A stretch of 64,000 bases of DNA from Polytrichum commune (lineage: Eukaryota; Streptophyta; Polytrichopsida; Polytrichales; Polytrichaceae): NCBI GenBank assembly GCA_950295325.1, contig OX485806.1, forward strand, positions 43,152,001-43,216,000, in the 5' to 3' direction. The notes under the pieces were generated by a model. That model ran no database searches. It saw only the letters and a list, made by a program, of their open reading frames with translations, and was not told where the DNA came from. Below, one piece after another: positions 34,660 through 45,972 of this stretch (position 1 is the first letter of the stretch; every line of letters starts with the position of its first letter). The position numbers and the translations under genes were made by a program.

Positions 34660-35099
34660 GGGAAAACTTAGTAGTGTGAGCGTAGAGCGGAAAGCAGAAA
34701 ATTTTGAGTTTGTTGGGTAATTTTAGGACAATGTGTGCCTATTTCCATGGAATTTATAAATAGTGTGAGGGCAATTTGTTGGAAAAGTACCCCATTCCCG
34801 TGGAGATTATAACGCATCTTAGTTCGAAAAACAAGTAGAACCTAAAGGCGTGAAAGAATGTATTTGTTATCAAAGATCTTATAGTCTAGGTTTGAAATGG
34901 TTTTATATTAAATTAGGGTTGACGTCAACAATTGAAATCAAACATCAACAAAACATATGGAAGGAATTGAATGGGGATTTGCAAAATGCATAAGAAAATA
35001 CAACAAATGAACTTAAAAAATATTTAAAAAAAACAATACATATGAGATAGAGTTTCTAAATGCACGAGGCGTAGTCGACTACTTGTACTACCATGACTA
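34660..35099 (+). repeat. Shared terminal/3'-flank repeat, copy A
   Basis: From GGGAAAACTTAGTA and GTGTGAGCGTAGAGCGG onward this segment matches 40,313-40,884 in order: TGCCTATTTCC-TGGAATTTA, ACCCCATTCCCGTG, TCTTATAGTCTAGGTTT, TATATTAAATTAGGG, TGACGTCA-CAATTGAA. It lies directly 3' of ParB-MTase copy A, as the second does for copy B, so the two genes were duplicated with this end. The sudden start, where the MULE frame stops, suggests a transposon terminus. Confidence 0.7.
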
Positions 35100-37075
35100 T
35101 CACGATAGTCTATCACTATCCTTGCCCTCCTCGGCCTCTATGTCTAGGAAATCCAATACTAGCTTATTGAAAGGTCGGATGCGACTAGGAGGTGGAGACG
35201 GAGCTTCCGCTAAAAGATTGGCAAGCTTAGCAGCATACGAAGGGAGCTCGAACGTCTTGGAAAGATTCGAACACATGCCTCGACGAATGATTGCGTTCTC
35301 CCCTGATACTCTGAACCCCCAAGCAAGAAGATTAAAAACAAGATGACACAAGAAGATGGGAAAAATGACATGAAGGTAAACATGGCAAAACATATAAAGC
35401 AAACTTACACACAAAGAAAACCGAATGCGCGTTTGGTCATCTTCTGAGGCGGATCAAAAATAGAGGTAGACGGTGGGACAACTGAGCAGGGAGTACGCGC
35501 AGGCTGGGAATCGCGCATGGAGAGTAGGATTATATTAAAAATGATGGGATCACTCTCAAGGGCCACAATATGCCGCTCAAGTGAGCGACATGCTGTAATC
35601 GAACCACCTAAAGCAAAGAGAGGGAAAATGTTAGTATGAAAACTAATGAAGAAAAAATAACGAAAAATTCAAAGTAATGATGATGCTGAAAAAAATGCGT
35701 ACCTACACCACACTGCCAGTCCATAATAACATCATTCTTGTCTGTGGGAGTAGCAAGGATGATAGAGAAGAAAACATGATGTTATTCACGAGCACTTTTC
35801 CAAGGTATCCCATCAGTACACATCGCTTGGCTCTTCTCATCGGTAAAGGCATTCAACCATCCATCTCACTGGAGGTTGTAACCATACTCTTGCATGGCCT
35901 CCTCATGCACTCTGAGAACATAATTAACACGAACAAGAACCTTGATGCTAAATTTTGGAGTCTGAAAAAATTAAAACGATTTCATAAGACTCGGAAGAAG
36001 TGAAATAAAATACAATACATAAGCGTAGTAAGATATAGAGAGTTGCTTACCACTCCAAAGGGGACCACAAGGGATTGGAGGTCCAAATCATTCATATCAA
36101 AACAATCTTCAGCGACGTAGAAATCGTAAGTGTATGCCCAATCAAAAACAGTCCCGGAAACAAAGGCATTTGCACAATGGGCAAGGACAAAGACACCATG
36201 ATCATAGAGGTTAGATTTCACAAATGCAAAAAGACACTCATAGTATAATTCATGGAGCTTGTTCCAAGCAGGAACATCGGTGGAGATGTTGGGCATGAGC
36301 AAATTCTCGGGAATGTCTGCGAAGAGCAAATCGAGGCCCTTGTGAATTGTAGTAAAGGTGTTCACATGGGAACGACCTGCCCCAACCTGCAATTAAAACT
36401 TCATGAGAAAACAATAGCAAGGAAAAAAAAGCAAACCAAAAGGAGAAAAGCCTGAAAAATGACGAAGGGAAAGATACAAACATTGGCAATGAACTCTTGG
36501 ATGCGGGTATATGCTGGAAGGGGACCTCCTGCAAGCTTAGAATCCAGCATGAGTTGTACCATGTCCACATTTTTTATAAAAGCAAACGTGTTGGGCGACT
36601 CCGAACAGGTGGCACTCGCATCCAAGAGGGCGGCCTTCCTCTTGCGATACAAGGAGAGAAGAGAAGTGCCATTGTGAGAAGGAATAACAATAGTTTGTGG
36701 ACAAAAGATTGAAGGAGTACTAGAGGGGGCAACTCATGGAGCAACGGAAGGAGTGCTAGATGGACTCCGTAGGAAGGTGGGTGGCTGAACAGGGGTCTTT
36801 GAAGCAGACCGAGTGACAAGGTGGAAAGAGGCTTAAGTGGCGGTATTATTTGCTCTGTCCTTTCCCTTTGGTGCCTTGGGCGGAGGAGGAGGAAGCTCAA
36901 CGATGTCGGGCTCCTCAAAAGGGACAATGTTGTCATCGGGAGCACTACTCACAAGGCTGGCAGAAAGAGGCTTTTCTTCCCCATGCACAAATTTTCCAGA
37001 ACAATCCAAGTACCATCCTCCAACCTGCAAGTGAGACTCAAGAAACTTGGTTGTTTACGTGGTCGTGTACACGTA

Positions 37076-37083
37076 GAGGCTAG
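37076..37083 (+). repeat. Target-site duplication of the MITE (left)
   Basis: GAGGCTAG is repeated exactly at 37,495-37,502. Eight bases is the hAT-superfamily length. Confidence 0.85.
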
Positions 37084-37494
37084 CACGGGGAGGTCACTTC
37101 ATTGTCAAGTTGACACCACGTGCGGACAAAGTTTGCTACCACTATATTACATGCCATATATAATTTTAAAATTTACAATATTTTTCCTACATATACATAA
37201 CCATTGATAGTATCTTTTATATATATTTTTTGAAATTTTTAGTCATCTTTATTTTTTTTTAGTAATAGTTTTAGTTCAATTTTATGTCATTCTAATTAGA
37301 AATGGTATGTTTTATGAACAAACAAATCATCAAATTTAGTTACCACTTTTAACTATGTCATAGGTACTGTGTATATCTATTCATGAAAAAACATTGATAA
37401 AATTTTGACCCATTTTGGTGGTGCATCTTACCAAAATAAGATTTTTTTTGGTCGCACGTGGTGTTCAACTTGACAATGGAGTGATCCCCCTGTG
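37084..37494. mobile_element. hAT-like MITE, 411 bp
   Basis: The terminal inverted repeats are about 40 bp: the left starts CACGGGGAGGTCACTTCATT and continues GTCAAGTTGACACCACGTGCG; the right, read inward, starts CACAGGGGGATCACTCCATT and continues almost identically. The interior is AT-rich and non-coding. The element interrupts the exon of copy A that encodes the segment before the WYLDCSG motif. Exact 8-bp flanking repeats support hAT transposase mobilisation. Confidence 0.88.
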
Positions 37495-38994
37495 GAGGCT
37501 AGAAAACACGTTCACCCTGTCTGAGAGGTAGGTGGGCAAGGAAGATGATGCCAATGCATTCTTTGCAACTAATTCTCTTATGATATAACTACAAAACAAA
37601 AAGAAAAATATAACCATGGGAAAGAGTAGGAAATGGAGTGCAAGAATGCAAGAAATGAAGTATACAAGAACAAAAATGGAGGATAAGTGCATTACCGATA
37701 GGTGACGCGCTTGATAGCCAGAATACGTCCTCGAACTCCAAGAGGTTACCACCTTTGGCAAAGGGGATGTCAGGGTTATCGCCGAGGTAAGGCTTGAAGG
37801 CTCTGTCCCAAGGAGAATCCTCTAGTGATCAACATACTCACGAGGACGTAAGATAGTTTCCGATGCGTCCCAATCGATATCGATGGTAAGATTGTCTTGA
37901 AATGTTTCAATCTGGACCGGGACTTATTTCTCCAACTGAAATGAGGGAGAGAGTGAGTGAAATTATATATGAAACAAGACGAATAAAAATAAAATTAAGA
38001 AGGCCAAGGAATGGATAAACCTGAGCCAAGAATGACGCCTTGTGAAGCCAGTCGTCCAAAGCCTTCTCCCTCATAGGCTTGTCGATGGGAAACTTGTTCT
38101 CCAACCTCTCACGAATGGAGGTGCTCCACCAATGAAGCCACTTGGTTTTTAATGAAACTTCGACTGAACATGTGACAATTTTTTGCAATTTTTCAATTGT
38201 CATGTCGGTCGAGGCGAATTCATTAAAGTGTCGGTCAATCTACGCACGTCCAAAAAAATGAAATGAGTTCAGGAGGATATACAAATGAAAGGATTATTTA
38301 TATAAAAGGAAACATGGAAGTGAAGAAGGGATACCTCGTAAAAGAAGTCCTCCCCATTGTCAGGGTGTGCGACCGAAATATATTTTTCAAATGTGCGTGC
38401 CCGAATACTTTTGATCGTCCTCTCATGGGCCTTGGACATGACATTCCAAATCTCAGTAGCAGTCCTCTCGGCAACCGGAGTGGTTTCACAGTAATGCCTC
38501 ACTCCAACGTCAGCTTGAGCCAAAATGTCTCTCTGCAAAAAATGACCTTGTGAGCAAATACAATCGGCATGAAAATGCAAAATGGAATGTAGGTAGGAAA
38601 ATGGAGAAGATGAAATATAAAATCATACCTTATAAAGAAATTTGACGAAGACATCCGCGGTAAGATTGTACCAAGTAGAGCGACTCTCCTTAATATTCTC
38701 GCATGCTTTGTAGTCAGTAGGAGAGATGAGATCCTTGAACGTCGATAACTCCAACCTCCCAAACGTATGAATTCGAATTAGCTTAGCAAGATTGTTCGCC
38801 TTCACGTAATCACACTCCGTAAACCTGAGAGAAAAAATATGAGAATCGGCCAATGAAAAGAACGGAGGAATAAAAAATATATGCTTACTAATTAATGTCA
38901 CTCATTGCGTTGAGGAATCTACTCACACACCCAAAAACAACAGTCCGCCATCCATCTCTCTCGCTACACACACACACTCAAATATCCTCCCAAC

Positions 38995-39140
38995 TCACAT
39001 ATTCTCACACTCCTCTCCCTCTCACATTGCACACCTCTCTCCCTCCCACCTGTCACACATCTCTCCCTTCCACCTCTCACACATCTCTCCACCCCACCTC
39101 TCACATTTCTCCACCCCACCTCTCACACCTCTCTTACCAC
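38995..39140 (+). repeat. Pyrimidine-rich CTCTCACAC-type repeat
   Basis: An imperfect array of roughly 20-23-bp units of the form CACCTCTCACACATCTCTCC. It lies just upstream of the ATG at 39,154, so it could be a leader/promoter CT tract of that ORF. Confidence 0.6.
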
Positions 39141-39153
39141 CCTTCTAGACACA

Positions 39154-40331
39154 ATGACACCCAGCAACAACCCAGTAGCCGCGAATCCAGAAGCAGTGCC
39201 CCGAATGCGAGGAGGATCGAACATCCAGGCAGTCCTGGCACGCCGACACCTAGGATCAGGCAGCAAGCTCAGTAGTAGCAGGCTCAGGAGTAGCGCCGAA
39301 GGCAAAATGGAGGAGAGAACAAGCGGAGGGCAACTCAACACCAGCACAGGTACGGGAGCGGGAGGCGCCAGCAAGCTCCACACCGGAATAAGGGCGAGAG
39401 CGGGAGAAGGAGGAGCCAGCAAGCTCTACACCGGTACAGGTGCTGGAGCGGGAGGGGGAGGAGCCAGAGAGACCACCAACGAAGCAGCCAACGGCTGGGA
39501 AGGAGGCGGCCCCATAATCGAGGTCCGGACCGGACAACAACTCCGGAGCACCAACAGCAAGCACCGTAGTAACACCAACACACGAAGTGCAGGCAGAAGG
39601 AGGGCACTTATTCAAGATTATAGTGATGATGAGGAAGAGATCGCCATACCACCTAGCCAACCAACATTTTTTAAGGAGAAAACCACACCTTACCATGATG
39701 CCGACATCGACATGCAACTCGACAATGTCACACCCGAGCATGGGGGAAGTTCCCTCCACATTTCAACCTCAAACGATGAGTACTTGGCCGCCCCCCGCCA
39801 AGCCGCCATGTCGCTCGACCAAATGGACATCATCAACCTTGATGAAGCAACACCTCCCAACAACCCGCACAAAAGCCCTAGGCTAGAGTTCGTGAAAGAC
39901 ACACAAAGCGCCAAACGTAGGAGGAGTGAAGTATTTGGTCATGCATTCAACTCCGACGCAAGCAAACTTTCAAACTGCGCACCAAAGAGGCAATTCCAAG
40001 CATTGACATTGTGTCACACATGTGGTTAGGCTTCTCAATACACGAGGCCATCGCTACACAAAGGGGTAAGGAAATCATCCATGAAACTCGTACCCATGAG
40101 GAATTTGAGAGACTAGGGACCCCCACAAATGAAGTCATAGAGTTCAAAACCATTAGACGTGCATTTCTGAGAGTACCACAAATATGTTATCCAAATGAGA
40201 GGCCGGATGCGGTACCCGGCAACCACCTCCACTTCACGCAAATTCCAAAGCAAGAAAAAATGGACCCCACCACCGGATTTTCCGAGGGCTTCCACATCAC
40301 CATCCGTTTTGAGGGAAACTCAAGTATGTGA
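39154..40331 (+). pseudogene. Uncharacterised element-borne ORF, one frameshift
   Basis: An ATG at 39,154 opens 291 codons. The N-terminal third is Gly/Ser/Thr-rich with two imperfect repeats of a GASKLxTGxxAxAG unit. Then comes a basic patch (AGRRRALI) followed by acidic YSDDEEE, a Pro/Ser segment and a second basic patch (AKRRRSE). The frame stops at 40,029, but a one-step change near 39,985 opens another reading that begins around IPSIDIVSHMWLGFSIHEA and ends at 40,331, where the shared terminal repeat begins. I do not recognise the family. The NLS-like and acidic patches suggest a nuclear protein; transposon ownership is inferred from position only. Confidence 0.45.
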
Positions 40332-40884
40332 GCATAGCTCGGAGAGCGGAGATTGGAGAGCGGAGATTTTCAAATTTGTTGGAATATTTTAGGGGAAGTC
40401 GTGCCTATTTCCGTGGAATTTAGTGATAGTTTGTCTTCAATTTGTCGAAAAAGCCACCCCATTCCCGTGTAAATAATAACCGAACCTATAGGCGTGGAAG
40501 ATAGTGTCTGTTATCAAACATCTTATAGTCTAGGTTTCGAATACGTTTATATTAAATTAGGGCTTACGTCATCAATTGAACATATGAGTTAAGCCTTAAC
40601 ACAAACATTCAAGCGGTATGGAATGTGGCCAAGAGTTAAAGTTCAACACAAACATTCAAACCATTCAAAGTCACTCACAACCTTAGCATCTCTCAAGTAC
40701 AACTAAAGTAGACAACCTTCAAAGTATACTCAACCCGTCCACCCAACCTATCTAGAGAATTGAAATCAAACACCAACCAACTTCAATAAGGGATTGAATG
40801 AGGTTTGCAATAGCCACATAAAAATTGAAGAAATAAACTTATAAAGTAAAATCAATACAAACAAAATGGAGGTTTGAGGCGTAG
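40313..40884 (+). repeat. Shared terminal/3'-flank repeat, copy B
   Basis: Counterpart of 34,660-35,099: begins GGGAAACTCAAGTA, then TGTGAGCATAGCTCGGAGAG, and matches through TTATATTAAATTAGGGCTTA. It contains an additional 150-200 bp before the gene's stop codon compared with copy A. The AGCGGAG word is repeated (about 40,345-40,372), as in the inverted copy at 59.4 kb. Confidence 0.7.
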
Positions 40885-43289
40885 TCAAGAACTAGGGCTA
40901 CCATGTCTATCACTATCCTCACCTTCCTCGGCCTCTATGTCTAGAAAATCCTCTATTAGTTTGTTGAAAGGTCGGATGCGACTAGGAGGTGGAGACGGAG
41001 CTTTCGCTAAAAGATTGGCAAGACTAGCAGCATAGGTTGGGAGCTCGAACGTCTTGGAAGGACTTGAACTCATACATGCGTTCTCCCTTGGCGCTCTGAA
41101 CCAATAAGCAATAAGATTAGAAACAACATGACACACAAAGATGGGAAAATGACAAGAACGTAAATATGAGAAAACATAGAAATAAAACTTACGTACAAAG
41201 AAAACCAAATGCGCGTTTGGTCATCTTCTTAGGAGGATCAAACATAGAGGTGGACGGTGTGGCATTTGAGCGGGGAGGTCGCGAAGGTTGGTTTTCACGC
41301 ATGGGGAGTAGTATCGCATTAAAAATCACTGGGTCACTCTCAAGGGCCACAATATGCCGCTCAATGGAGCGACACGCTGTAATCGAACCACCTACACCAC
41401 ATTGCCAGTCCATAATAACATCATTATTATCGGTGAGAGTAGCAAAAATGATAGAAAAAAAAACTTGATGCTTTTCGCGAGCACCTCTCCAGGGTATCCC
41501 ATCACTGCGCATTGTTTGGCTCTTCTCATCGGTGAAAGCATTCAACCATCCATCTCGCTAGAGGTAGTAACCATACTCCTTGGCGGCCTCCGGTCGCACT
41601 TTCAGAACGGAGTTAGTACGACCAAGAACCTTGATATTGAATTTGTAAGTCTGAAAAAATGACAACGATTTTATAAGAATCGGAATAAGTAAAATGAAAA
41701 ACAAAACAAAAATGGACTAGGAGATGGATAGTTGCTTACCACTCCAGAGGGGTCCACCAGAGATTGGAGGTCCAAATCAGCCATTCCAAACCAATCTTCG
41801 GCGATGTAGAAGTCGTAAGTGTGTGCCCAATCGAAAACCATCCTATAAACACTTGCACTCGCACAATGGACAAGGACAAGGACGCCATGATCATAGAGGT
41901 TAGATTTTGCAAATGCAAAAAGACACTCATAGTAAGAATCATGGAGCTTGTTCCATTCAAGAACATCCGTGGAGATGTTGGGCACCGGCAAATTTTCGGG
42001 AATGTCCGCGAAGAGGAAATCGAGGCCCTTGTGAAATGTAGAGGAGGTGTTCACACGGGAACGACCTTCCCCGGCCTGCAATGAAAAATTCATGAGAAAA
42101 AATGAAGAAGGAAAAACAAAAGCAAACCAAACGGAAAGGAGTCTGATGAATGCCAAAAGAAAACATACAAACCTTGGCAATGAAATCTTGGATGCGCGTA
42201 TATGCCGGGAGGGGACCTCCTGCAAGGTCGGAATCGAGCATGAGTTGTACCATGTCCACATTTTCGATGAGGGCAAGCGTGGTAGGGGAATCCGAAGAGG
42301 TGGCACTCGTATCCAAGAGGGCGGCCTTCCTCTTGCGAGGCAAGGAAAGTAGAGAAGTGCCACTGTGTGAAGGAGTAGCAATAGTTTGTGGACAAGATGC
42401 GGAGGAAGTGATAGAGGGGGCAGCTGATGGAGCAACTGATGGAGCAACGGAGGGAGTGCTAGATGGACTCTGTAAAAGGGTGGGTGGTTGAACAAGGGTC
42501 TTTGAGGCAGACCGAGTTGATTGAGTGCCGATATTCCTAGCTCTTCCCTTTCCCTTTGGTGCCTTGGGCGGTGGAGGAGGAAGCTCAACAATGTCGGGCT
42601 CCTCAAAGGGGACATAGGTCACCTCGGGAGCACTACTCACAAGGCTGGAAAAAAGAGGTTTCTCTACCTCAGGCACAAATCCTCCAGAACAATCCAAGTA
42701 CCATCCCCCAGCCTGCAAGTGAGAGTCCGAAAACTTGGAAACTTGCACGGGCGTATACACACAAAGATCGGAGTTGACATCGACCCAATCTACAAGGAAG
42801 GTTGGCAAGCACGAAGAAGGCAAAGCATTCTTCACAACGAGCTCACGGTGGATGAACCTGTAAAATGAAGAACATCATAAACAAAAACGGTGGCGGGATA
42901 GAAATGAAACAAAAACTATATTAACTAAAAGAAAACTCAAAATATTACCGGTAAGCGACGCGTTTGATTGCTATGGGGCCTTCCTTAAAATCCATGAGAT
43001 CAAGGCCTTTGATAAATTTCAAATCTCCCTTGTTGTCAAAATAAACCAGAAATGCCTTGTCCCAAAGATTCAGCCTCCAATGCTCAACATAATTGGCCGG
43101 TTGATAAATATCTTCCGGGGAACTCCAATCGATTTCAACGGAACACTCATTTTCAAATGAAGCTATCTCACCCTCAACCCCCTTCTCCAACTATGACAAC
43201 AAAGAAAATAGTAAGGAGATGGTACTTGATAACATACTCCACTCTAACTTGAACCATATATCAAAAACAAAATTCAATTTTGACAACAT

Positions 43290-45700
43290 AGGCCTCTAAC
43301 ATGGCCCCTTAAGACATTAGAAATCTGAACTTAGCTTATTAACTAGAAATCTGAAACCTTAACCTGGCCACTTATTAGGCTGAAAATTTGAATTTAGCTT
43401 ATCAACTACAAATCTGAAACCTCAAACATGGCCACTTATTAGGCTCATAATTTGAACCTTGCTTATCAACTACAAATCTGAAACCACTAACATGGCCACT
43501 TATTAGGCTCATAATCTGAACCATGCTTATCAACTACAAATCTGAAACCGCAAACATGGCCAATTATTTCCCTCATAATCTGAACCTAGCTTATCAAGTA
43601 CAAATCTGAAACCTCTAACTTGGCCACTTATTAGGCTCACAATCTGAACCTTGTTTATCAACTACAAATCTAAAACCTCTAACATGGCCACTTATTAGGC
43701 TCATAATCTGAACCTTGCTTATCAACTAAAAATCTGAAACCTCTAACTTGGCCACTTATTAGGCTCATAATCTGAAACCACTAACATGGCCACTTATTAG
43801 GCTCATAATCAAAACCTTGCTTATCAAATACAAAGCTGAAACCTTACACATGGCCTGCTAAAACCCCACTTACCCCACCCTCTCGGAATCAAGAAGGTCC
43901 CCCCCCTTGTCCAAATATTTATTGGACCTCAAAACTAGACTGAAAATCTGGAATTAGATTACATACTAGAAATCTGAACCCTCTAACATGGCCACATATT
44001 AGGCTAATAATTTGAACCTAGCTCATTAACTACAAATCTGATACCTTAACATGGCCCACTAAAATCCCATTTACCCCACCCTCTCGGAAATGAGAGGCCC
44101 CCCCCTGTCCAAATATTTTTTTGACCTCAAAATTAGATTGAAAATCTGGAATTGCTTACATACTAGAAATCTGAACCCTCTAACATGGCCACTTATTTCC
44201 CTCATAATCTGAACCTTGCTTATCAACTACAAATCTGAAACCTCTAACATGGCCACTTATTAGGCTCATAATCTGAACCTAGCTTATTAACTACTAATCT
44301 GAAACCACTAACATGGCCACTTATTAGGCTCATAATCAAAACCTTGCTCATCAAATACAAAGCTGAAACCTTACACATGGCCCGCTAAAACCCCACTTAC
44401 CCCACCCTCTCGGAATCGAGAGGGTCCCCCCCTGTCCAAATATTTAGTGGACCTCAAAACTAGACTGAAAATCTGGAATTAGATTACACACTAGAAATCT
44501 GAACCCTCTAACATGGCCACATATTAGGCTCAAAATCTGAACCTAGCTTATCAACTACAAATCTGAAACCTCTCACTTGGCCACTTATTAGGCTCATAAT
44601 CTGAACCTAGCTCATTAACTACAAATCTGAAACCACTAACATGGCCACTTATTTCCCTCATAATCTGAACCTAGCTTATCAAGTACAAATCTGAAACCTC
44701 TCACTTGGCCACTTATTACGCTCATAATCTGAACCTTGCTTATCAACTACAAATCTGAAACCGCAAACATGGCCACTTATTTCCCTCATAATCTGAACCT
44801 AGCTTATCAAGTACAAATCTGAAACCTCTAACTTGACCACTTATTAGGCTCATAATCTGAACCTTGCTTATCAAGTACAAATCCGAAACCGCAAACATGG
44901 CCACTTATTTCCGTCATAATCTGAACCTAGCTTATCAACTACAAATCTGAAACCTCTAACTTGGCCACTTATTACGCTCATAATCTGAACCTTGCTTATC
45001 AACTACAAATCTGAAACCGCAAACATGGCCACTTATTACGCTCATAATCTGAACCTTGCTTATCAACTACAAATCTGAAACCGCAAACATGGCCACTTAT
45101 TTCCCTCATAATCTGAACCTAGCTTATCAAGTACAAATCTGAAACCTCTAACTTGACCACTTATTAGGCTCATAATCTGAACCTTGCTTATCAAGTACAA
45201 ATCTGAAACCTCTAACTTGACCACTTATTAGGCTCATAATCTGAACCTTGCTTATCAAGTACAAATCTGAAACCGCAAACATGGCCACTTATTTCCGTCA
45301 TAATCTGAACCTAGCTTATCAACTACAAATCTGAAACCTCTAACTTGGCCACTTATTAGGCTCATAATTTGAACCTTGCTTATCAACTACAAATCTGAAA
45401 CCTCAAACTGGCCACTTATGAGACTCATAATCTGAACCTTGCTTATCAACTAGAAGTCTGAAACCTCAAACATGGCCACTTATACGACTCATAATCAGAA
45501 CTTAGTTTATATTCTAGAAAACTGAAACCTTAACCTGGCCACTTATTAGGCTGAAAATTTGAACTTAGCTTATTAAGTTGAAATCTGATACATCAACCTG
45601 GCCACTTATTCGACTCATCATCTGAATTTAGCTTATCTAATTCAAATCCGAAACCTCAACATGGCCCACTAATACCCCACTATCCCCTTGAAATCCAAAA
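43290..45700. repeat. 64-bp minisatellite array in an intron of copy B
   Basis: Some 35-odd head-to-tail units of the type AACATGGCCACTTATTAGGC plus TCATAATCTGAACCTTGCTT plus ATCAACTACAAATCTGAAAC; adjacent CATGG marks at 43,427, 43,491 and 43,555 give a 64-bp period. Near 43,880, 44,090 and 44,400 longer units intrude, carrying CTCTCGGAATCGAGAG-like hairpin words, the type that dominates the array at 48.6-51.1 kb. The array fills the intron 43,191-45,774. Confidence 0.92.
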
Positions 45701-45967
45701 CCTTGGCATGACCCACTCGAATCCCACATGTAGAATGGAAAGGAAGAAACGGAGTCAAAATACTGAGGATGCACCTGAGCCCAGAAAGAAGCTTTGTTGA
45801 GCCAGTTGTCGAAGACTTTCACCCTAAGAGGGAGATCGGAGGGAAATCTATTCTTATCCTTGACCTCGGGAGGAGAGTTCCACCAACGTAGCCACTTGGC
45901 CTTGAAGTGGGAATCTACATGTGCGGTGGCCACCTTTTGAAGTTTCTCAATTGTCATATCAGTGACC

Positions 45968-45972
45968 AGGAA
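45968..45972 (+). repeat. Target-site duplication of the solo LTR (left)
   Basis: AGGAA here is repeated at 46,911-46,915. Confidence 0.9.

Larger units (their letters stand above)
25591..34660 (+). pseudogene. MULE-family transposase, split by a nested retrotransposon and truncated
   Basis: The first part (25,591-26,631) encodes an acidic N-terminus and a WTADPNFLHVLQHHGRPVD segment leading to YYYCHRGG, the start of a FAR1/MULE-type zinc-binding domain. The frame continues across the gypsy insertion (26,632-33,693 plus one target repeat) into CVEGVKQEMVEIHV and HSGHNPGSEGDKYFLLVHP (33,699-33,830). After a probable intron (about 33,990-34,103) come LDSTFKTNNYDLSLYAVV with a catalytic-type Asp, SAILIDKDMTSLNAI with the second, and CHFHAMKAW. 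Stops: TGA at 26,527, TAG before the ALDST motif (34,293), TGA at 34,563. Coding similarity ends abruptly near 34,660, before any SWIM region, where a sequence shared with 40,313 begins. It differs clearly from the MULE transposase at 54.5 kb. Confidence 0.75.
35100..38925 (-). pseudogene. ParB-like/DNA methyltransferase-like fusion gene, copy A (5'-truncated, broken)
   Basis: Exons by comparison with copy B: end of the ParB-like exon (about 38,925-38,889), 38824-38629, 38532-38335, 38239-38021, 37935-37696, 37588-36482 (containing a MITE), 36386-36051, 35961-35703, 35607-35409, 35310-35100. Most equal copy B in length. The ParB-like domain is cut off beyond 38,925. Motif IV reads FADIPENLLMP and motif I DWQCGVGGSITACRSLERH, as in beta-class DNA amino-methyltransferases. 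Defects: a split Trp codon reads TAG at the first junction, TAA early in the 37.9-kb exon, a 2-base shortfall there, the 411-bp MITE, and TGA at 35,866-35,868. A 95-bp intron at 35,608-35,702 is absent from copy B. Confidence 0.75.
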
